From Pseudomonas cavernicola (GTDB taxonomy: Bacteria > Pseudomonadota > Gammaproteobacteria > Pseudomonadales > Pseudomonadaceae), in contig NZ_QYUR01000006.1 of NCBI RefSeq assembly GCF_003596405.1, forward strand, positions 1,116,001 to 1,180,000: a stretch of 64,000 nt of DNA, given 5' to 3'. Position numbers and translations under genes: made by a program. Below, in pieces: positions 37,388-48,490 of this stretch. How positions within the stretch are numbered: the first letter of the stretch is position 1; every line of letters begins with the position of its first letter. The notes under the pieces are model-generated. The model was not told the origin of the DNA and ran no database searches. It was given only the letters and a program-made list of their open reading frames with translations.

Positions 37388-38227
37388 ATGAACGCACCAG
37401 CCACCACCGCCCTGTTCACCCCCAGTTGGCAAGCCGAGCTGGAACTGGGCTACGCGCGCATCGGCGATGCCACGCGTCCGGTGCAGCGCCGCCACCTGGG
37501 CCCGCTGCGGGTGCAGAAGCACCTGTACGCCGAAGGCCCCGAGGTATGCCAGCACATCATCGTGCATCCGCCGGGCGGCATCGCCGGCGGCGATCGCTTG
37601 AACATTTGCGCCAGCGTCGGCGAGCACGCCTGGGCACAGCTGACCAGCCCCGGCGCCGCCAAGTGGTACCGCGCGGCAGGTCCGGCGTACCAGCGACTCG
37701 ACCTGCGTGTCGAGGCCGGCGCCACCCTGGAATGGCTGCCGCAGGAAACCATCGTCTACTCCGCCGCCCAGGCCGAACTGCATACCCGCATCGAACTGTG
37801 CGGCGACGCCCGCCTGTTTTACTGGGACATCGTCGCCCTCGGCCGCCCGGCCAGCGGCGAACGTTTCGACCAGGGTCACTTCCAGGCGCAACTGGATATC
37901 CGCCGTGACGGCCAGTTGCTCTGGCACGAACGCCAGCGCGTGATCGGCGGCGACGGCCTGCTCGACTCACCCATCGGCCTGGCCGGCCAGCCGGTGTTCG
38001 CCAGCCTGCTGGTCACTGGTGAAGTCGACGCTGAATTGCTCGAACGCTGCCGCAACTTGCCCTGCCGTGGACGCGGCGACCTCACCCAATTGCCCGGCCT
38101 GCTCGTGGCCCGCTGCTTGGCCAGCGAAGCCCTGCACGCACGCGCCTGGCTGATCGACCTCTGGCGCCTGCTGCGCCCCGCATTACTCGGACGCGAAGCC
38201 GTCCCCCCGCGAATCTGGAGTACCTGA
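37388..38227 (+). CDS. ureD: urease accessory protein UreD
   Basis: 279-residue chaperone (UreD/UreH) that binds apo-urease and, with UreF and UreG, admits CO2 and nickel to the active site. Typical stretches: [24 protein letters not shown] and [14 protein letters not shown] 37388 lacks a strong Shine-Dalgarno sequence (AAAAAAAGCC). Its stop TGA overlaps the ureA ATG (TGATG). Confidence 0.95.
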   Translation: MNAPATTALFTPSWQAELELGYARIGDATRPVQRRHLGPLRVQKHLYAEGPEVCQHIIVHPPGGIAGGDRLNICASVGEHAWAQLTSPGAAKWYRAAGPAYQRLDLRVEAGATLEWLPQETIVYSAAQAELHTRIELCGDARLFYWDIVALGRPASGERFDQGHFQAQLDIRRDGQLLWHERQRVIGGDGLLDSPIGLAGQPVFASLLVTGEVDAELLERCRNLPCRGRGDLTQLPGLLVARCLASEALHARAWLIDLWRLLRPALLGREAVPPRIWST

Positions 38228-38529
38228 TGGATTTAACGCCTAGAGAAAAAGACAAACTGCTGATCTTCACCGCTGGACTGGTGGCCGAACGGCGCCTGGC
38301 TCGCGGCGTGAAGCTCAACTACCCGGAAGCGATGGCCTACATCTCCGCCGCCCTGCTGGAAGGCGCACGCGACGGCCAGACCGTGGCCGAGCTGATGCAC
38401 TTCGGCACCACCCTGCTGAGCCGCGAACAGGTGATGGAGGGCATCCCCGAGATGATTCCGGAGATCCAGATCGAAGCCACCTTCCCAGATGGCACCAAAC
38501 TGGTCACGGTGCACCAGCCCATCGCCTGA
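38227..38529 (+). CDS. ureA: urease gamma subunit
   Basis: 100-residue small subunit of the three-subunit urease; [29 protein letters not shown] and [19 protein letters not shown] are family hallmarks. Length is standard. Translationally coupled to ureD. Confidence 0.97.
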   Translation: MDLTPREKDKLLIFTAGLVAERRLARGVKLNYPEAMAYISAALLEGARDGQTVAELMHFGTTLLSREQVMEGIPEMIPEIQIEATFPDGTKLVTVHQPIA

Positions 38530-38542
38530 GCCGGCGAGCCAA

Positions 38543-38593
38543 GTAGGGCGGGTGCAACCCGCGCGTTGGAATGGCGGGTTTCACCCGCCCTAC
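38543..38593. repeat. GTAGGGCGGG palindrome between ureA and the GNAT gene
   Basis: Arms GTAGGGCGGGTG / (T)CACCCGCCCTAC with inner ACCCGC/GCGGGT pairing, a variant of the urtE-flanking palindromes. Confidence 0.85.
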
Positions 38594-38609
38594 GACCCAA
38601 GGAATGACT

Positions 38610-39122
38610 ATGCACATCCGTAACGCTACAAGCGCCGACCTGGCCGCCATCCGCGACATCTACAACGACGCCGTGCTGAACACCACGGCGATCTGGAACG
38701 ACAGCCCGGTGGACCTGGCCAACCGCCAGGCCTGGTTCGACGCGCGCACCCAGCAGGGCTATCCGATCCTGGTGGTGGATAACGCCGCAGGTGACGTGGT
38801 CGGCTACTCCTCGTTCGGCGACTGGCGCCCCTTCGACGGCTTCCGCAACAGCGTCGAACACTCGGTCTACGTGCGCGCCGACCAACGCGGCAATGGCCTC
38901 GGCCCGCTGCTGATGAAGGCCCTGATCGAGCGCGCCAAACAGTGCGGCAAACACGTGATGGTCGCCGCCATCGAGAGCAGCAACGCCGCCTCCATCCGCC
39001 TGCACGAACGCCTCGGCTTCGCCATCACCGGGCAGATGCCGCAGGTGGGCTGCAAGTTCGGCCGCTGGCTCGACCTGACCTTCATGCAGCTGATCCTCAG
39101 CCCGGACAGGAGCGCACCATGA
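38610..39122 (+). CDS. GNAT N-acetyltransferase (methionine sulfoximine / phosphinothricin type)
   Basis: 170 residues. The acetyl-CoA loop reads DQRGNGLG; the start [22 protein letters not shown] and the [21 protein letters not shown] stretch match the phosphinothricin/methionine-sulfoximine acetyltransferase group. In P. aeruginosa the homologous gene sits at the same place, between ureA and ureB. These enzymes detoxify glutamine synthetase inhibitors. ATG 38610 is chosen because AAGGA at 38599 is well spaced; ATG 38604 is too close. Overlaps ureB by 4 bp (ATGA). Confidence 0.88.
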   Translation: MHIRNATSADLAAIRDIYNDAVLNTTAIWNDSPVDLANRQAWFDARTQQGYPILVVDNAAGDVVGYSSFGDWRPFDGFRNSVEHSVYVRADQRGNGLGPLLMKALIERAKQCGKHVMVAAIESSNAASIRLHERLGFAITGQMPQVGCKFGRWLDLTFMQLILSPDRSAP

Positions 39123-39424
39123 TCCCCGGCGAATACCAGATTCAGGACGGCAAGATCGAACTCAACGCCGGCCGCCGCACGATCACCCTGAGCGTGGCCA
39201 ACAGCGGCGACCGGCCAATCCAGGTCGGCTCGCACTACCACTTTTTCGAAACCAACGACGCCCTCGTCTTCGACCGCGCCGCTGCGCGCGGCATGCGCCT
39301 GAATATTCCGGCTGGCACCGCCGCGCGCTTCGAGCCGGGCCAGTCGCGCGAGGTCGAACTGGTCGACCTGGCTGGCCATCGCCGCGTGTTCGGCTTCGCC
39401 GGGCGGATCATGGGCGACCTTTGA
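39119..39424 (+). CDS. ureB: urease beta subunit
   Basis: 101 residues: [31 protein letters not shown] and [15 protein letters not shown] are characteristic. ATG 39119 overlaps the GNAT stop and is preceded by CAGGAG. The upstream open frame to 38942 is only a shadow of the GNAT gene. Confidence 0.96.
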   Translation: MIPGEYQIQDGKIELNAGRRTITLSVANSGDRPIQVGSHYHFFETNDALVFDRAAARGMRLNIPAGTAARFEPGQSREVELVDLAGHRRVFGFAGRIMGDL

Positions 39425-39430
39425 CGGATG

Positions 39431-39525
39431 GTTCCCATGCTCCGCGTGGGAACCCATGACGGGACGCTCCGCGTCCCTGCGACGCAGAGCGTCGCTGGCT
39501 GCATTCCCACGCGGAGCATGGGAAC
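39431..39525. repeat. TTCCCA(T/C)GC palindrome between ureB and ureC
   Basis: A perfect 22-bp inverted repeat (39431-39452 and 39504-39525) enclosing further palindromic words (GACGCTCCGCGTC, GACGCAGAGCGTC). It fills most of the gap and is related to the three copies after ureC. Confidence 0.9.
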
Positions 39526-39546
39526 GATCAAATCCGAGGAATGACA

Positions 39547-41247
<1,701 letters not shown>

Positions 41248-41304
41248 GTTCGGACTACCCCCTCTCCCGTTTACGGAAGAGGGTTGGGGAGAGGACAAAA
41301 AGCT

Positions 41305-41433
41305 GATCGTTCCCACGCTCCGCGTGGGAATGCCGCCCAGGACGCTCCGCGTCCGCCCCTGCCCAGCGTTGCGCACTGGGACGCGGAGCATCCCTGGAAG
41401 GGTTCCCACGCAGAGCGTGGGAACCATCGCAAC
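41305..41433. repeat. 129-bp palindrome-rich repeat, copy 1
   Basis: Begins GATCGTTCCCACGCTCCGC and ends GGGAACCATCGCAAC; internal words pair into a long hairpin. Copies 2 and 3 follow. Confidence 0.9.
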
Positions 41434-41470
41434 CTACCAGAGCCGCAGCTCAACCATCGCGAAGCCAGCT

Positions 41471-41599
41471 GATCGTTCCCACGCTCCGCGTGGGAATGCT
41501 GCCCAGGACGCTCCGCGTCCGCCCCTGCTCAGCGTTGCGCGCTGGGACGCGGAGCATCCCTGGAAGGGTTACCACGCAGAGCGTGGGAACCATCGCAAC
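41471..41599. repeat. 129-bp palindrome-rich repeat, copy 2
   Basis: Differs from copy 1 at a few positions only (for example GGTTACCACG for GGTTCCCACG, shared with copy 3). Confidence 0.9.
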
Positions 41600-41667
41600 C
41601 ATCGCAACCGGCGACTGATGTCGCCTTGTTGGCCATAGGCCTGCCTGCTCGGGATCAGCAAAACACT

Positions 41668-41796
41668 GATCGTTCCCACGCTCCGCGTGGGAATGCTGCC
41701 CAGGACGCTCCGCGTCCGCCCCTGCTCAGCGTTGCGCGCTGGGACGCGGAGCATCCCTGGAAGGGTTACCACGCAGAGCGTGGGAACCATCGCAAT
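41668..41796. repeat. 129-bp palindrome-rich repeat, copy 3
   Basis: Nearly identical to copy 2. The 38-68 bp spacers between copies are unrelated. 41797-41979 shows no gene. Confidence 0.9.
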
Positions 41797-41979
41797 TCGT
41801 CGATTCATCGTTATGTGCGCGAGGGTGTGTTGACGGAGGATTGGGCCGGAGGTTGAGCGCGAGGGGTTGAGAACGAGGGCGACGCACGCGTCGCCTTGTT
41901 GGGCATCGCTACGCTCAGCGCCAACCTACCAGAGCCGCAGCCCGATATGCAGGACGCAGGCCTGCCCGCTCAGGATGGC

Positions 41980-42246
41980 TCAACGCAGCTGGCTATCCTT
42001 GCTGCCTCGCCTGTTATAGCCCGCGTAAGTGGCCTGGTGCTTGTCATGCTCGCTCTGGCACAGGATGCACAGCCGCACACCCTTGATCGCTTCGCGGCGG
42101 GCCAGGGGGATTGGCGCGTCGCACTCTTCGCAATGGGTCAGGCTTTCACCTGTCGGCAGCTGGCTGCGCGCCCGCTGGATGGCGTCCTCGATGCTGCTGT
42201 CGATCTGTTCCTGTACTGCCCCGTCACTTGCCCAGCCGCCGGCCAT
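41980..42246 (-). CDS. DksA/TraR-type C4 zinc-finger protein
   Basis: 88 residues: an N-terminal helix pair and a Cys4 zinc finger, CX2C-X17-CX2C (CEEC ... CILC), as in short DksA/TraR homologues that bind in the RNA polymerase secondary channel. It lacks the long coiled coil of full DksA. ATG 42246 follows AGGAGG. The same kind of gene stands between ureC and ureE in P. aeruginosa. Confidence 0.85.
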   Translation of the reverse strand: MAGGWASDGAVQEQIDSSIEDAIQRARSQLPTGESLTHCEECDAPIPLARREAIKGVRLCILCQSEHDKHQATYAGYNRRGSKDSQLR

Positions 42247-42339
42247 ACCAACCTCCTACCAGGTCTCGGTCTCTTTCACAGATATGAGCACCTTCGTGAT
42301 GTTTTACAAGCGCAGGTCGTCGGCCGAACAATCAGCGCG

Positions 42340-43203
42340 CTACTCCTTCACATCCATAAACTCCTCGGCCCAGACGAAGTATTCCTCGGGCTGGGTGTAT
42401 TTGTGCGCCAGCTCGGAGGCGCTGAGGTCGCTGGCGACGACCTGGCGTTGTTCACGCAGGCAGTCGTAGGTGGCTTTGATCGCGGCGAAGTAGGCGGCGT
42501 GGCCGTTGACCACGATGCGCACGCCGAGGCTGGCCAGGCGGGCGTTGTCGCGCAGCTTGGGGTTGCCATAGGTGACCAGCATGAGCGGGATGCTCAGGTG
42601 TGCGGCGATCTTTTCCAGGTGCTCGAAATCCTCGATGCCGACGATGCAGATGCCATCGGCGCCGGCAGCCTGGTAGGCGACGGTGCGGCGGATCACTTCA
42701 TCCGGCGCCAGCACGCCGGCATGGGTGCGGGCGATGATGGCCAGCTCCGGATCGACCCGCGCTTCCAGCGCCGCACGGATTTTGCCGACGCCCTCTTCCA
42801 CCGAGATCAGATCGGTGGACTTGCGACCGAACTGGGCGGGCAGCAGGGTGTCCTCGATGGTCAGCGCGGCGATGCCGGCACGTTCCAATTCGACCACGGT
42901 ACGCATCACGTTGAGGGCGTTGCCGTAGCCGTGGTCGGCGTCGGCGATCACCGGCAGGCGCGCGACGCGGCCGATACGGGTGGCCTGTTCGACGAACTCG
43001 CTGAGGGTGATGAGGGCGAAGTCCGGTGCGGCCAGCACCTGGAGGGACGCCACCGAGCCGCCGAGAATGCCGACCTCGAAGCCGAGGTCGGCGGCGATAC
43101 GCGCGGACATGGGATCGAACACCGAGGCGGTGTGGTAACAGGAGTTCGAATTGAGCAAGGCGCGAAAAGCGCTGCGCAGCTCATGGTGAGAGGCTCTTTG
43201 CAT
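42340..43203 (-). CDS. oxaloacetate decarboxylase of the isocitrate lyase/PEP mutase superfamily
   Basis: 287 residues, the exact length of the P. aeruginosa PA4872-type enzyme, whose gene lies in the same neighbourhood. Seen: [33 protein letters not shown] (metal-binding acidic region) and [13 protein letters not shown]. The superfamily's catalytic cysteine of isocitrate lyase is not present, as expected for this group. ATG 43203 is chosen from position of homology start and GGAACC upstream; the open frame to 43341 is unsupported. Confidence 0.88.
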   Translation of the reverse strand: MQRASHHELRSAFRALLNSNSCYHTASVFDPMSARIAADLGFEVGILGGSVASLQVLAAPDFALITLSEFVEQATRIGRVARLPVIADADHGYGNALNVMRTVVELERAGIAALTIEDTLLPAQFGRKSTDLISVEEGVGKIRAALEARVDPELAIIARTHAGVLAPDEVIRRTVAYQAAGADGICIVGIEDFEHLEKIAAHLSIPLMLVTYGNPKLRDNARLASLGVRIVVNGHAAYFAAIKATYDCLREQRQVVASDLSASELAHKYTQPEEYFVWAEEFMDVKE

Positions 43204-43640
43204 AGGTGGTTCCAACTGCAGGGTAACTCTTATGAGTCGTTGCTTTACCTTAGCAAGACACATACCCGCCGCCGCAAACGGCGCAGAGTCGCCTGCGCGC
43301 CCTGTACGCTCGGCCCTGACCAAGGCAAGAGCTCCACTCAAGTGGCGAGTTCACGCCCTTGCGGCGGATGTAGGGGCGATAAACCGCCACTACCCGCAGC
43401 GCTCCGTCAGCTAGGCCGACCCCGACTGAGCGTCGTCATGGGCCAGACAGAAAATTCCATAGCGCTTGAGGGCAACTAGCGTCGCCTTGTTGGGCAGGCC
43501 GCAGGTCTGCCTGCTCGGAATCAGCAGAAGCACCAAATAGAGGCACTACATCCCCTGGCGCACCAAACAAAACCTGACCGACGTCCCAGTTTTTACCAAG
43601 CCGGCAGCCCAGACCGCTCCAGCTCTGCGCTGCGGGTGTT

Positions 43641-43655
43641 TGGCACCGCCCTTGC
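43641..43655 (+). promoter_or_regulatory. sigma-54 promoter upstream of ureE
   Basis: TGGCAC-CGCCC-TTGC (then T) is essentially a consensus -24/-12 promoter, ending 35 bp before the ureE ATG. The rest of the 487-bp gap 43204-43690 shows no gene. Confidence 0.85.
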
Positions 43656-43690
43656 TCTGCTAGCAGCATTCAACCTGCTGGACTGCCGTC

Positions 43691-44191
43691 ATGCTGGTCA
43701 TCCAAAGCCGAATCCCGCCGCAACCGCACTGGGACGCCGAGCTGCTGCTCAGCTACGCGGCGCGCAGCAAGAGCCGCCTGCGCTGCTTCACTACCGCAGG
43801 CGAAGACGTCGGCCTGTTCCTCGAACGCGGCCAGCCGCCGTTGCAAGATGGCGAATGCCTGCAAGCGCAGGATGGCCGCATCGTGCGGGTCTGCGCGAGC
43901 CCGGAGCAGTTGCTGCATGTCACCTGCGCCAATGCCTTTGAACTGACTCGCGCCGCCTATCACCTGGGCAACCGCCACGTCGCCCTGCAACTGGGCGACG
44001 GTTGGCTGCGCCTGCCCGACGACTACGTACTCAAGGCCATGCTCGAACAGCTTGGCGCCACTGTGGAACTGATCGAGCAGCCCTACCAGCCGGAGCAGGG
44101 AGCCTACGGCGGCGGCCACCACCATTCGCATGCCGGCGCCAGCGAGTTCAGCTACGCGCCGCGCTTGCATCAGTTCGGCGTGCGCCCGTGA
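43691..44191 (+). CDS. ureE: urease nickel metallochaperone
   Basis: 166 residues. An N-terminal peptide-binding domain is followed by the metal-binding domain (HVTCANAFELTRAAYHLGNRH, split) and a His-rich tail GGGHHHSHAG that can hold nickel. Delivers nickel to UreG during urease activation. First gene of the ureEFG unit behind the sigma-54 site; no obvious Shine-Dalgarno beyond CTGG. Confidence 0.93.
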   Translation: MLVIQSRIPPQPHWDAELLLSYAARSKSRLRCFTTAGEDVGLFLERGQPPLQDGECLQAQDGRIVRVCASPEQLLHVTCANAFELTRAAYHLGNRHVALQLGDGWLRLPDDYVLKAMLEQLGATVELIEQPYQPEQGAYGGGHHHSHAGASEFSYAPRLHQFGVRP

Positions 44192-44862
44192 ACCCCGCCT
44201 GGGCCCTGCTGCGCCTGGCCAGCCCGCAACTGCCGATTGGCGGCTACAGCTATTCGCAGGGCCTGGAAATAGCAGTCGAGCAGGGGCTGGTCCATGACCC
44301 GGAAAGCGCCCGGCGCTGGATCGGTGACCAGTTGTTGCTCAACCTGGCGCATTTCGAGGCGCCGCTGCTGCTGGCCCACTGCTGCGCCGCGTCTAGCGCC
44401 GACTGGGATGTTCTGCGAGACCTCGCCGAACGCCAGCGCGCCAGCCGCGAAACCCGCGAGCTACAGCAGGAAAGCCGGCAGATGGGCTATTCGCTGCAAC
44501 AGCTGCTGGAGGGCTTGCCGGAATTGGATGCGGAGGCGCGCGACTGTCTCGCCAGCCTCCGCGAACCCGGCTTGGCCGTGACTTGGGCACTGGCCGCGCG
44601 GGCCTGGCGCATCGCCCCGCCAGACGCTCTGGCCGCCTGGCTCTGGGGCTGGCTGGAAAACCAGTTGGCGGTGCTGATGAAAACCCTGCCGCTCGGCCAG
44701 CAAGCCGCCCAGCGCCTGACCTCGGCATTGCTGCCGCTGCTCGAACAGGCGCAGCGCCAGGCCAGCGCCCTCGAACCCGCCCACTGGGGCAGCGCCGCCT
44801 TCGGCCTGGCCCTGGCGAGCATGGCGCATGAGCGCCAGTACAGCCGGTTGTTCAGGTCATAG
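44188..44862 (+). CDS. ureF: urease accessory protein UreF
   Basis: 224-residue all-helical chaperone, start GTG 44188 overlapping the ureE stop (GTGA). LASPQLPIGGYSYSQGLE and the ending MAHERQYSRLFRS are family marks. The open frame to 44002 is a shadow of ureE. Bridges UreD and UreG in the activation complex. Confidence 0.95.
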   Translation: MNPAWALLRLASPQLPIGGYSYSQGLEIAVEQGLVHDPESARRWIGDQLLLNLAHFEAPLLLAHCCAASSADWDVLRDLAERQRASRETRELQQESRQMGYSLQQLLEGLPELDAEARDCLASLREPGLAVTWALAARAWRIAPPDALAAWLWGWLENQLAVLMKTLPLGQQAAQRLTSALLPLLEQAQRQASALEPAHWGSAAFGLALASMAHERQYSRLFRS

Positions 44863-45035
44863 GAGAGCACGCACAAGTCCCGTAGGAGCGGTAATGCCGT
44901 TCACTTAAGCATGCATCAGCGCTTTTTATCCCCTCGCCCCTCAGGGGAGACGACTGCAAGGATGCAGGAGGTAGAGCGACGCAGGATGCCAAAGCCGGCA
45001 GACACAATATTGAACATGGGAGTGAGAACAACGAT

Positions 45036-45650
45036 ATGAACAGCCAACCCCTGCGTATCGGCATCGGTGGCCCGGTCGGTTCCGGCAAGACCGCCCTGAC
45101 CCTGGCCCTGTGCCTGGCCCTGCGCGAGCGTTACAACCTGGCCGTGGTGACCAACGACATCTACACCCAGGAAGACGCCCAGTTTCTGGTGCGCAACGAG
45201 GCCCTGGCGCCGGAACGGATCATTGGTGTGGAAACCGGCGGCTGCCCGCACACCGCCATTCGCGAGGATGCCTCGATCAACTTGGAGGCGGTCGACCAGC
45301 TCAATCGGCGCTTCCCCGGCCTCGACCTGATCATCGTCGAATCCGGCGGCGACAACCTCTCTGCCACCTTCAGCCCCGAGCTGTCCGACCTGACCCTCTA
45401 CGTGATCGACGTCTCCGCCGGCGACAAGCTGCCGCGCAAGGGCGGCCCGGGCATCTGCAAGTCCGACCTGTTGGTGATCAACAAGATCGATCTGGCGCCG
45501 ATGGTCGGCGCCTCGCTGGAAGTGATGGAGCGCGACGCGCGGAAGATGCGTGGCGACAAGCCATTCGTTTTCAGCAACCAGAAGATCGGCCAGGGTCTCG
45601 ACGAGATCATCGCCTTCATCGAAAAACAGGGGCTGCTCAATGCAGCCTGA
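45036..45650 (+). CDS. ureG: urease accessory GTPase
   Basis: 204-residue SIMIBI GTPase. P-loop [10 protein letters not shown] (residues 10-19), [12 protein letters not shown], the Ni-binding CPH in [26 protein letters not shown] and NKIDLAP are intact. GTP hydrolysis drives nickel insertion. Separated from ureF by 173 bp that includes a GGATGCAGGAGGTAGAGCG-type Pseudomonas intergenic element, so a separate ribosome load or processing site is possible. Confidence 0.97.
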   Translation: MNSQPLRIGIGGPVGSGKTALTLALCLALRERYNLAVVTNDIYTQEDAQFLVRNEALAPERIIGVETGGCPHTAIREDASINLEAVDQLNRRFPGLDLIIVESGGDNLSATFSPELSDLTLYVIDVSAGDKLPRKGGPGICKSDLLVINKIDLAPMVGASLEVMERDARKMRGDKPFVFSNQKIGQGLDEIIAFIEKQGLLNAA

Positions 45651-45680
45651 ACCGCATCCTTCGCGACTCAAGGAAAGACC

Positions 45681-46253
45681 ATGAACCTGCGCAAAGTCCT
45701 CTATAGCCTGGCCCTGTTTCTCACCCCCGCCGTGGCCTTCGCCCACACCGGACACGACACCTCCGGCATGCTCGCCGGTGTGGCTCACCCGATCACCGGC
45801 CTCGACCACCTGCTGGCGATGCTCGCCATCGGCCTCTGGGCGGCGCAGCAGAAAGGCGCAGCACGCTGGGCGCTGCCGGTCACCTTCGTCGCCAGCATGC
45901 TGGTCGGCGGCCTGCTCGGTTTCGAGGGGTTTGAAATACCCTTTATGGAAACCGGGATCGCCGCTTCGGTGCTGGCCCTCGGTCTGCTGGTCGCGGTGGC
46001 GGCGTGTCTGCCAATGGCCCTGTCCATCGGCCTGACTACCATCTTCGCCCTCACCCACGGCGTCGCCCACGGTCTGGAGCTGCCGACGCTGGCCAGCCCA
46101 TGGGGCTATGTCCTGGGCTTCGTCGCCGCCACCGCCAGCTTGCATGCCGCGGGCTATGCCATGGTGCGCTTGCTGCCGCGCACGGCCGCGCCGCTGGTAC
46201 GAATTGCCGGTGCAGCCTCTGCCGGTGTCGGGGTCTGGCTGCTGGCCGGTTGA
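45681..46253 (+). CDS. ureJ: HupE/UreJ-type nickel transporter
   Basis: 190 residues. Signal-like start, then the histidine-bearing HTGHD and HPITGLDHLLAML motifs of the HupE/UreJ family, and five to six membrane helices with THGVAHG. Supplies nickel for urease. 30 bp after ureG, same direction; last gene of the urease block. Confidence 0.9.
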   Translation: MNLRKVLYSLALFLTPAVAFAHTGHDTSGMLAGVAHPITGLDHLLAMLAIGLWAAQQKGAARWALPVTFVASMLVGGLLGFEGFEIPFMETGIAASVLALGLLVAVAACLPMALSIGLTTIFALTHGVAHGLELPTLASPWGYVLGFVAATASLHAAGYAMVRLLPRTAAPLVRIAGAASAGVGVWLLAG

Positions 46254-46295
46254 GCCGGCCTACCCTGATGACTCAGGCAGGCGGGGCGCAGACTG

Positions 46296-47009
46296 CTATC
46301 GAGTGTTCTGGGCCAGCGGGTAGAGCCCGTCGTCAAACTGGCTCAAGCGCGGGAACTCGATGGGCTGATCCTGGCCGAGGTTTTCCAGCCGCTGTTGATA
46401 GCTCGCCAGGAACTCCTGTCGAGCCTCGGCACTGATGTAGGGCACATGCCAGGCGACGAAAGGCGGCAGAACATCCAGCCCGACATAGGCCAGAGTACCG
46501 CGCAGGATCGGCCGCAACATGTCCTCCAACGGGCCATGAATGGCGCCCTCGCCGAACATGTGTTCACGCCCACCCAACGTCACCGAGACCAGCGCTTTCT
46601 TACCGCGCAGACCGCCCTGATCGTAGAAGCGCTTGCCGCCATAGCAGATGCCGGAGACCAGCACGCGGTCGATCCAACCCTTGAGCATGGCCGGCGCCGA
46701 GAACCAGTAAATCGGGAAGTTGAGGATCAGCAGATCGGCCCAGAGCAGTTTGTCCAGCTCCTGCTGGATATCGGCCGCGAGCGTTTGGCTCTTGACGCCC
46801 AACCGTTGCTCCAGGGCGTAGACCAGGTACTCCGGATTCTCGCGGGCGGAGAAGTCGTCGGCACTGGCCACCGGGTTCCAGTCCATCGCGTACAGGTCGG
46901 AAACCTGCACCTGATGCCCTTGGGCTTGCAGCGTTTCGACAGCCTGATCGCGCAGAGCGGCGGTAAAGGACCTGGGCTCGGGGTGGGCATGCACGAGTAA
47001 AACGTTCAT
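46296..47009 (-). CDS. NAD(P)H-quinone oxidoreductase / flavodoxin-fold protein
   Basis: 237 residues of the NQO/YwrO-KefF flavodoxin-like family: NVLLVHAHPEPRSFTAALRD (FMN phosphate loop), FPIYWFSAPAMLKGWIDRVL and SVTLGGREHMFGEGAIHG. Probably reduces quinones or nitro/azo compounds with NAD(P)H. ATG 47009 follows AAGGAG. Lies 62 bp downstream of the aldehyde dehydrogenase in the same direction and may be its last operon member. Confidence 0.85.
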   Translation of the reverse strand: MNVLLVHAHPEPRSFTAALRDQAVETLQAQGHQVQVSDLYAMDWNPVASADDFSARENPEYLVYALEQRLGVKSQTLAADIQQELDKLLWADLLILNFPIYWFSAPAMLKGWIDRVLVSGICYGGKRFYDQGGLRGKKALVSVTLGGREHMFGEGAIHGPLEDMLRPILRGTLAYVGLDVLPPFVAWHVPYISAEARQEFLASYQQRLENLGQDQPIEFPRLSQFDDGLYPLAQNTR

Positions 47010-47071
47010 ATCGGCTCCTTGGAATTCAATACGCGTGTTGGTGTAGGTCGCGCGGGCTGAGGCGGCGGCGC

Positions 47072-48490
47072 TCAGAGTTGGATGGCCTTCACTTCGACAA
47101 ACTCGGCCAACCCCTCTTCGCCCCACTCGCGGCCGTTACCCGACTGCTTGTAGCCGCCGAAGGGTGCCAGATAATTGAAAGCCCCGCCGTTGATGAAGCA
47201 CTGCCCGGCGCGCAATTGCCGCGCCAGCTTCAGCGCGCGTCCAGAGGTGGCGGCCCATACGGCGCTGGACAGGCCGAACGGCGAGTCGTTGGCCAACTGC
47301 ACGGCCTGGGCCTCATCCGCGTAGGGAATCAGGCACAGCACGGGACCGAAGATTTCCTCCTGGGCGATGCGCATGCGGTTGTCGACGTCGGCGAACAGCG
47401 TCGGCTTCAGGTAGTACCCGCGCTCGAATTCGGCTGGCGCTTCGGCGCCACCGCAGAGCAGGCGCGCGCCCTCCTGTTGGCCGAGCTGGATGTACTCGCG
47501 CACCGTGCGCCGCTGCGCGGCCGAACACATCGGGCCGAGGAAGCTTTGCGGATCGAGCGGGTCACCCAGGCGCAGGCTCTGGCACTCCGCTCGCGCCAGT
47601 TCCAACGCCTCGGCATAGCGGCTGGCCGGCAGCAACATGCGGGTCAAGGCGGTGCAGGTCTGCCCGGAGTTGATCATCACGTCCTGCACGCCGTAGCGCA
47701 CCGCGGCGGCCAGGTCGGCATCCTCGCCGATCAGCAACGGCGACTTGCCACCCAGCTCCAGGCAAACGCGCTTGACCGACGGTGCCGCGGCCTGGGCCAC
47801 GCGCACACCCGCGCCCGTGGAGCCGGTGAAGGAAACCATATCCACGTCCGGGTGCTTGGCCAGCGCTTCGCCGACCTTCGAGCCCGGCCCGCTGACCAGA
47901 TTGAACACCCCCGCCGGCAGGCCGATGGCCTCGATCATTTCCGCCAGCAGGAAGGCATGCAGCGGTGTTTCCTGGCTCGGTTTGACCACCACCGTGCAAC
48001 CGGCGGCGAGTGCCGGCGCGAGCTTGCCGATCAATTGATGCAGCGGGTAATTCCACGGGTTGATAAAGGCACACACACCGACCGGCTCACGCAGCACCAG
48101 CGAGTTGCCGACCTCGCGCACTTCATCCATCAGCGCGGCGATTTCGACGTAGTGCTCCAGCCCAGCGATCGGTCCCTCCACCTGCACCGACCGGCACCAT
48201 TGCACCGGCATGCCCAGCTCGGCAGTGATCACCGCAGCCATCTCGTCGGCCCGCGCGTTCAGCTGTTCGGCCAGTGCGCGGATATAGCCCGCGCGCACGC
48301 TGGACGGTGTGCGCGCCCACGACGCAAATGCCTGACGCGCGGCAGCCACTGCGCGCTCGACATCCCGCTCATCGCCCAACGGCACCTGGCCGATGACCGC
48401 TTCCGTGGCCGGATCGATCACCTCGGCCAGCCCCTGGCCGGAGGGCGCCTGCCAGGCGCCATCAATAAACAGGGCTGTGTGCTTACGCAT
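47072..48490 (-). CDS. aldehyde dehydrogenase, probably 4-guanidinobutyraldehyde oxidation
   Basis: 472 residues of the NAD(P)-dependent ALDH superfamily. Catalytic Glu in LELGGKSP and Cys in SGQTC; NAD region VCAFINPWNYP and SFTGSTGAG. It overlaps the transaminase gene by 8 bp and follows the AruI-like decarboxylase, so oxidation of 4-guanidinobutyraldehyde (or a related product) is the natural inference; the fold alone does not give substrate. Confidence 0.88.
   Translation of the reverse strand: MRKHTALFIDGAWQAPSGQGLAEVIDPATEAVIGQVPLGDERDVERAVAAARQAFASWARTPSSVRAGYIRALAEQLNARADEMAAVITAELGMPVQWCRSVQVEGPIAGLEHYVEIAALMDEVREVGNSLVLREPVGVCAFINPWNYPLHQLIGKLAPALAAGCTVVVKPSQETPLHAFLLAEMIEAIGLPAGVFNLVSGPGSKVGEALAKHPDVDMVSFTGSTGAGVRVAQAAAPSVKRVCLELGGKSPLLIGEDADLAAAVRYGVQDVMINSGQTCTALTRMLLPASRYAEALELARAECQSLRLGDPLDPQSFLGPMCSAAQRRTVREYIQLGQQEGARLLCGGAEAPAEFERGYYLKPTLFADVDNRMRIAQEEIFGPVLCLIPYADEAQAVQLANDSPFGLSSAVWAATSGRALKLARQLRAGQCFINGGAFNYLAPFGGYKQSGNGREWGEEGLAEFVEVKAIQL

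Noticed and set aside
41305..41796. CRISPR array
   Set aside because: Units are 129 bp, only three, with spacers of unequal length and no cas genes; palindrome-rich interspersed repeats explain them better.
44002..44862. Long start for ureF
   Set aside because: The upstream part is out-of-frame ureE sequence; the GTG at 44188 gives the normal UreF length.
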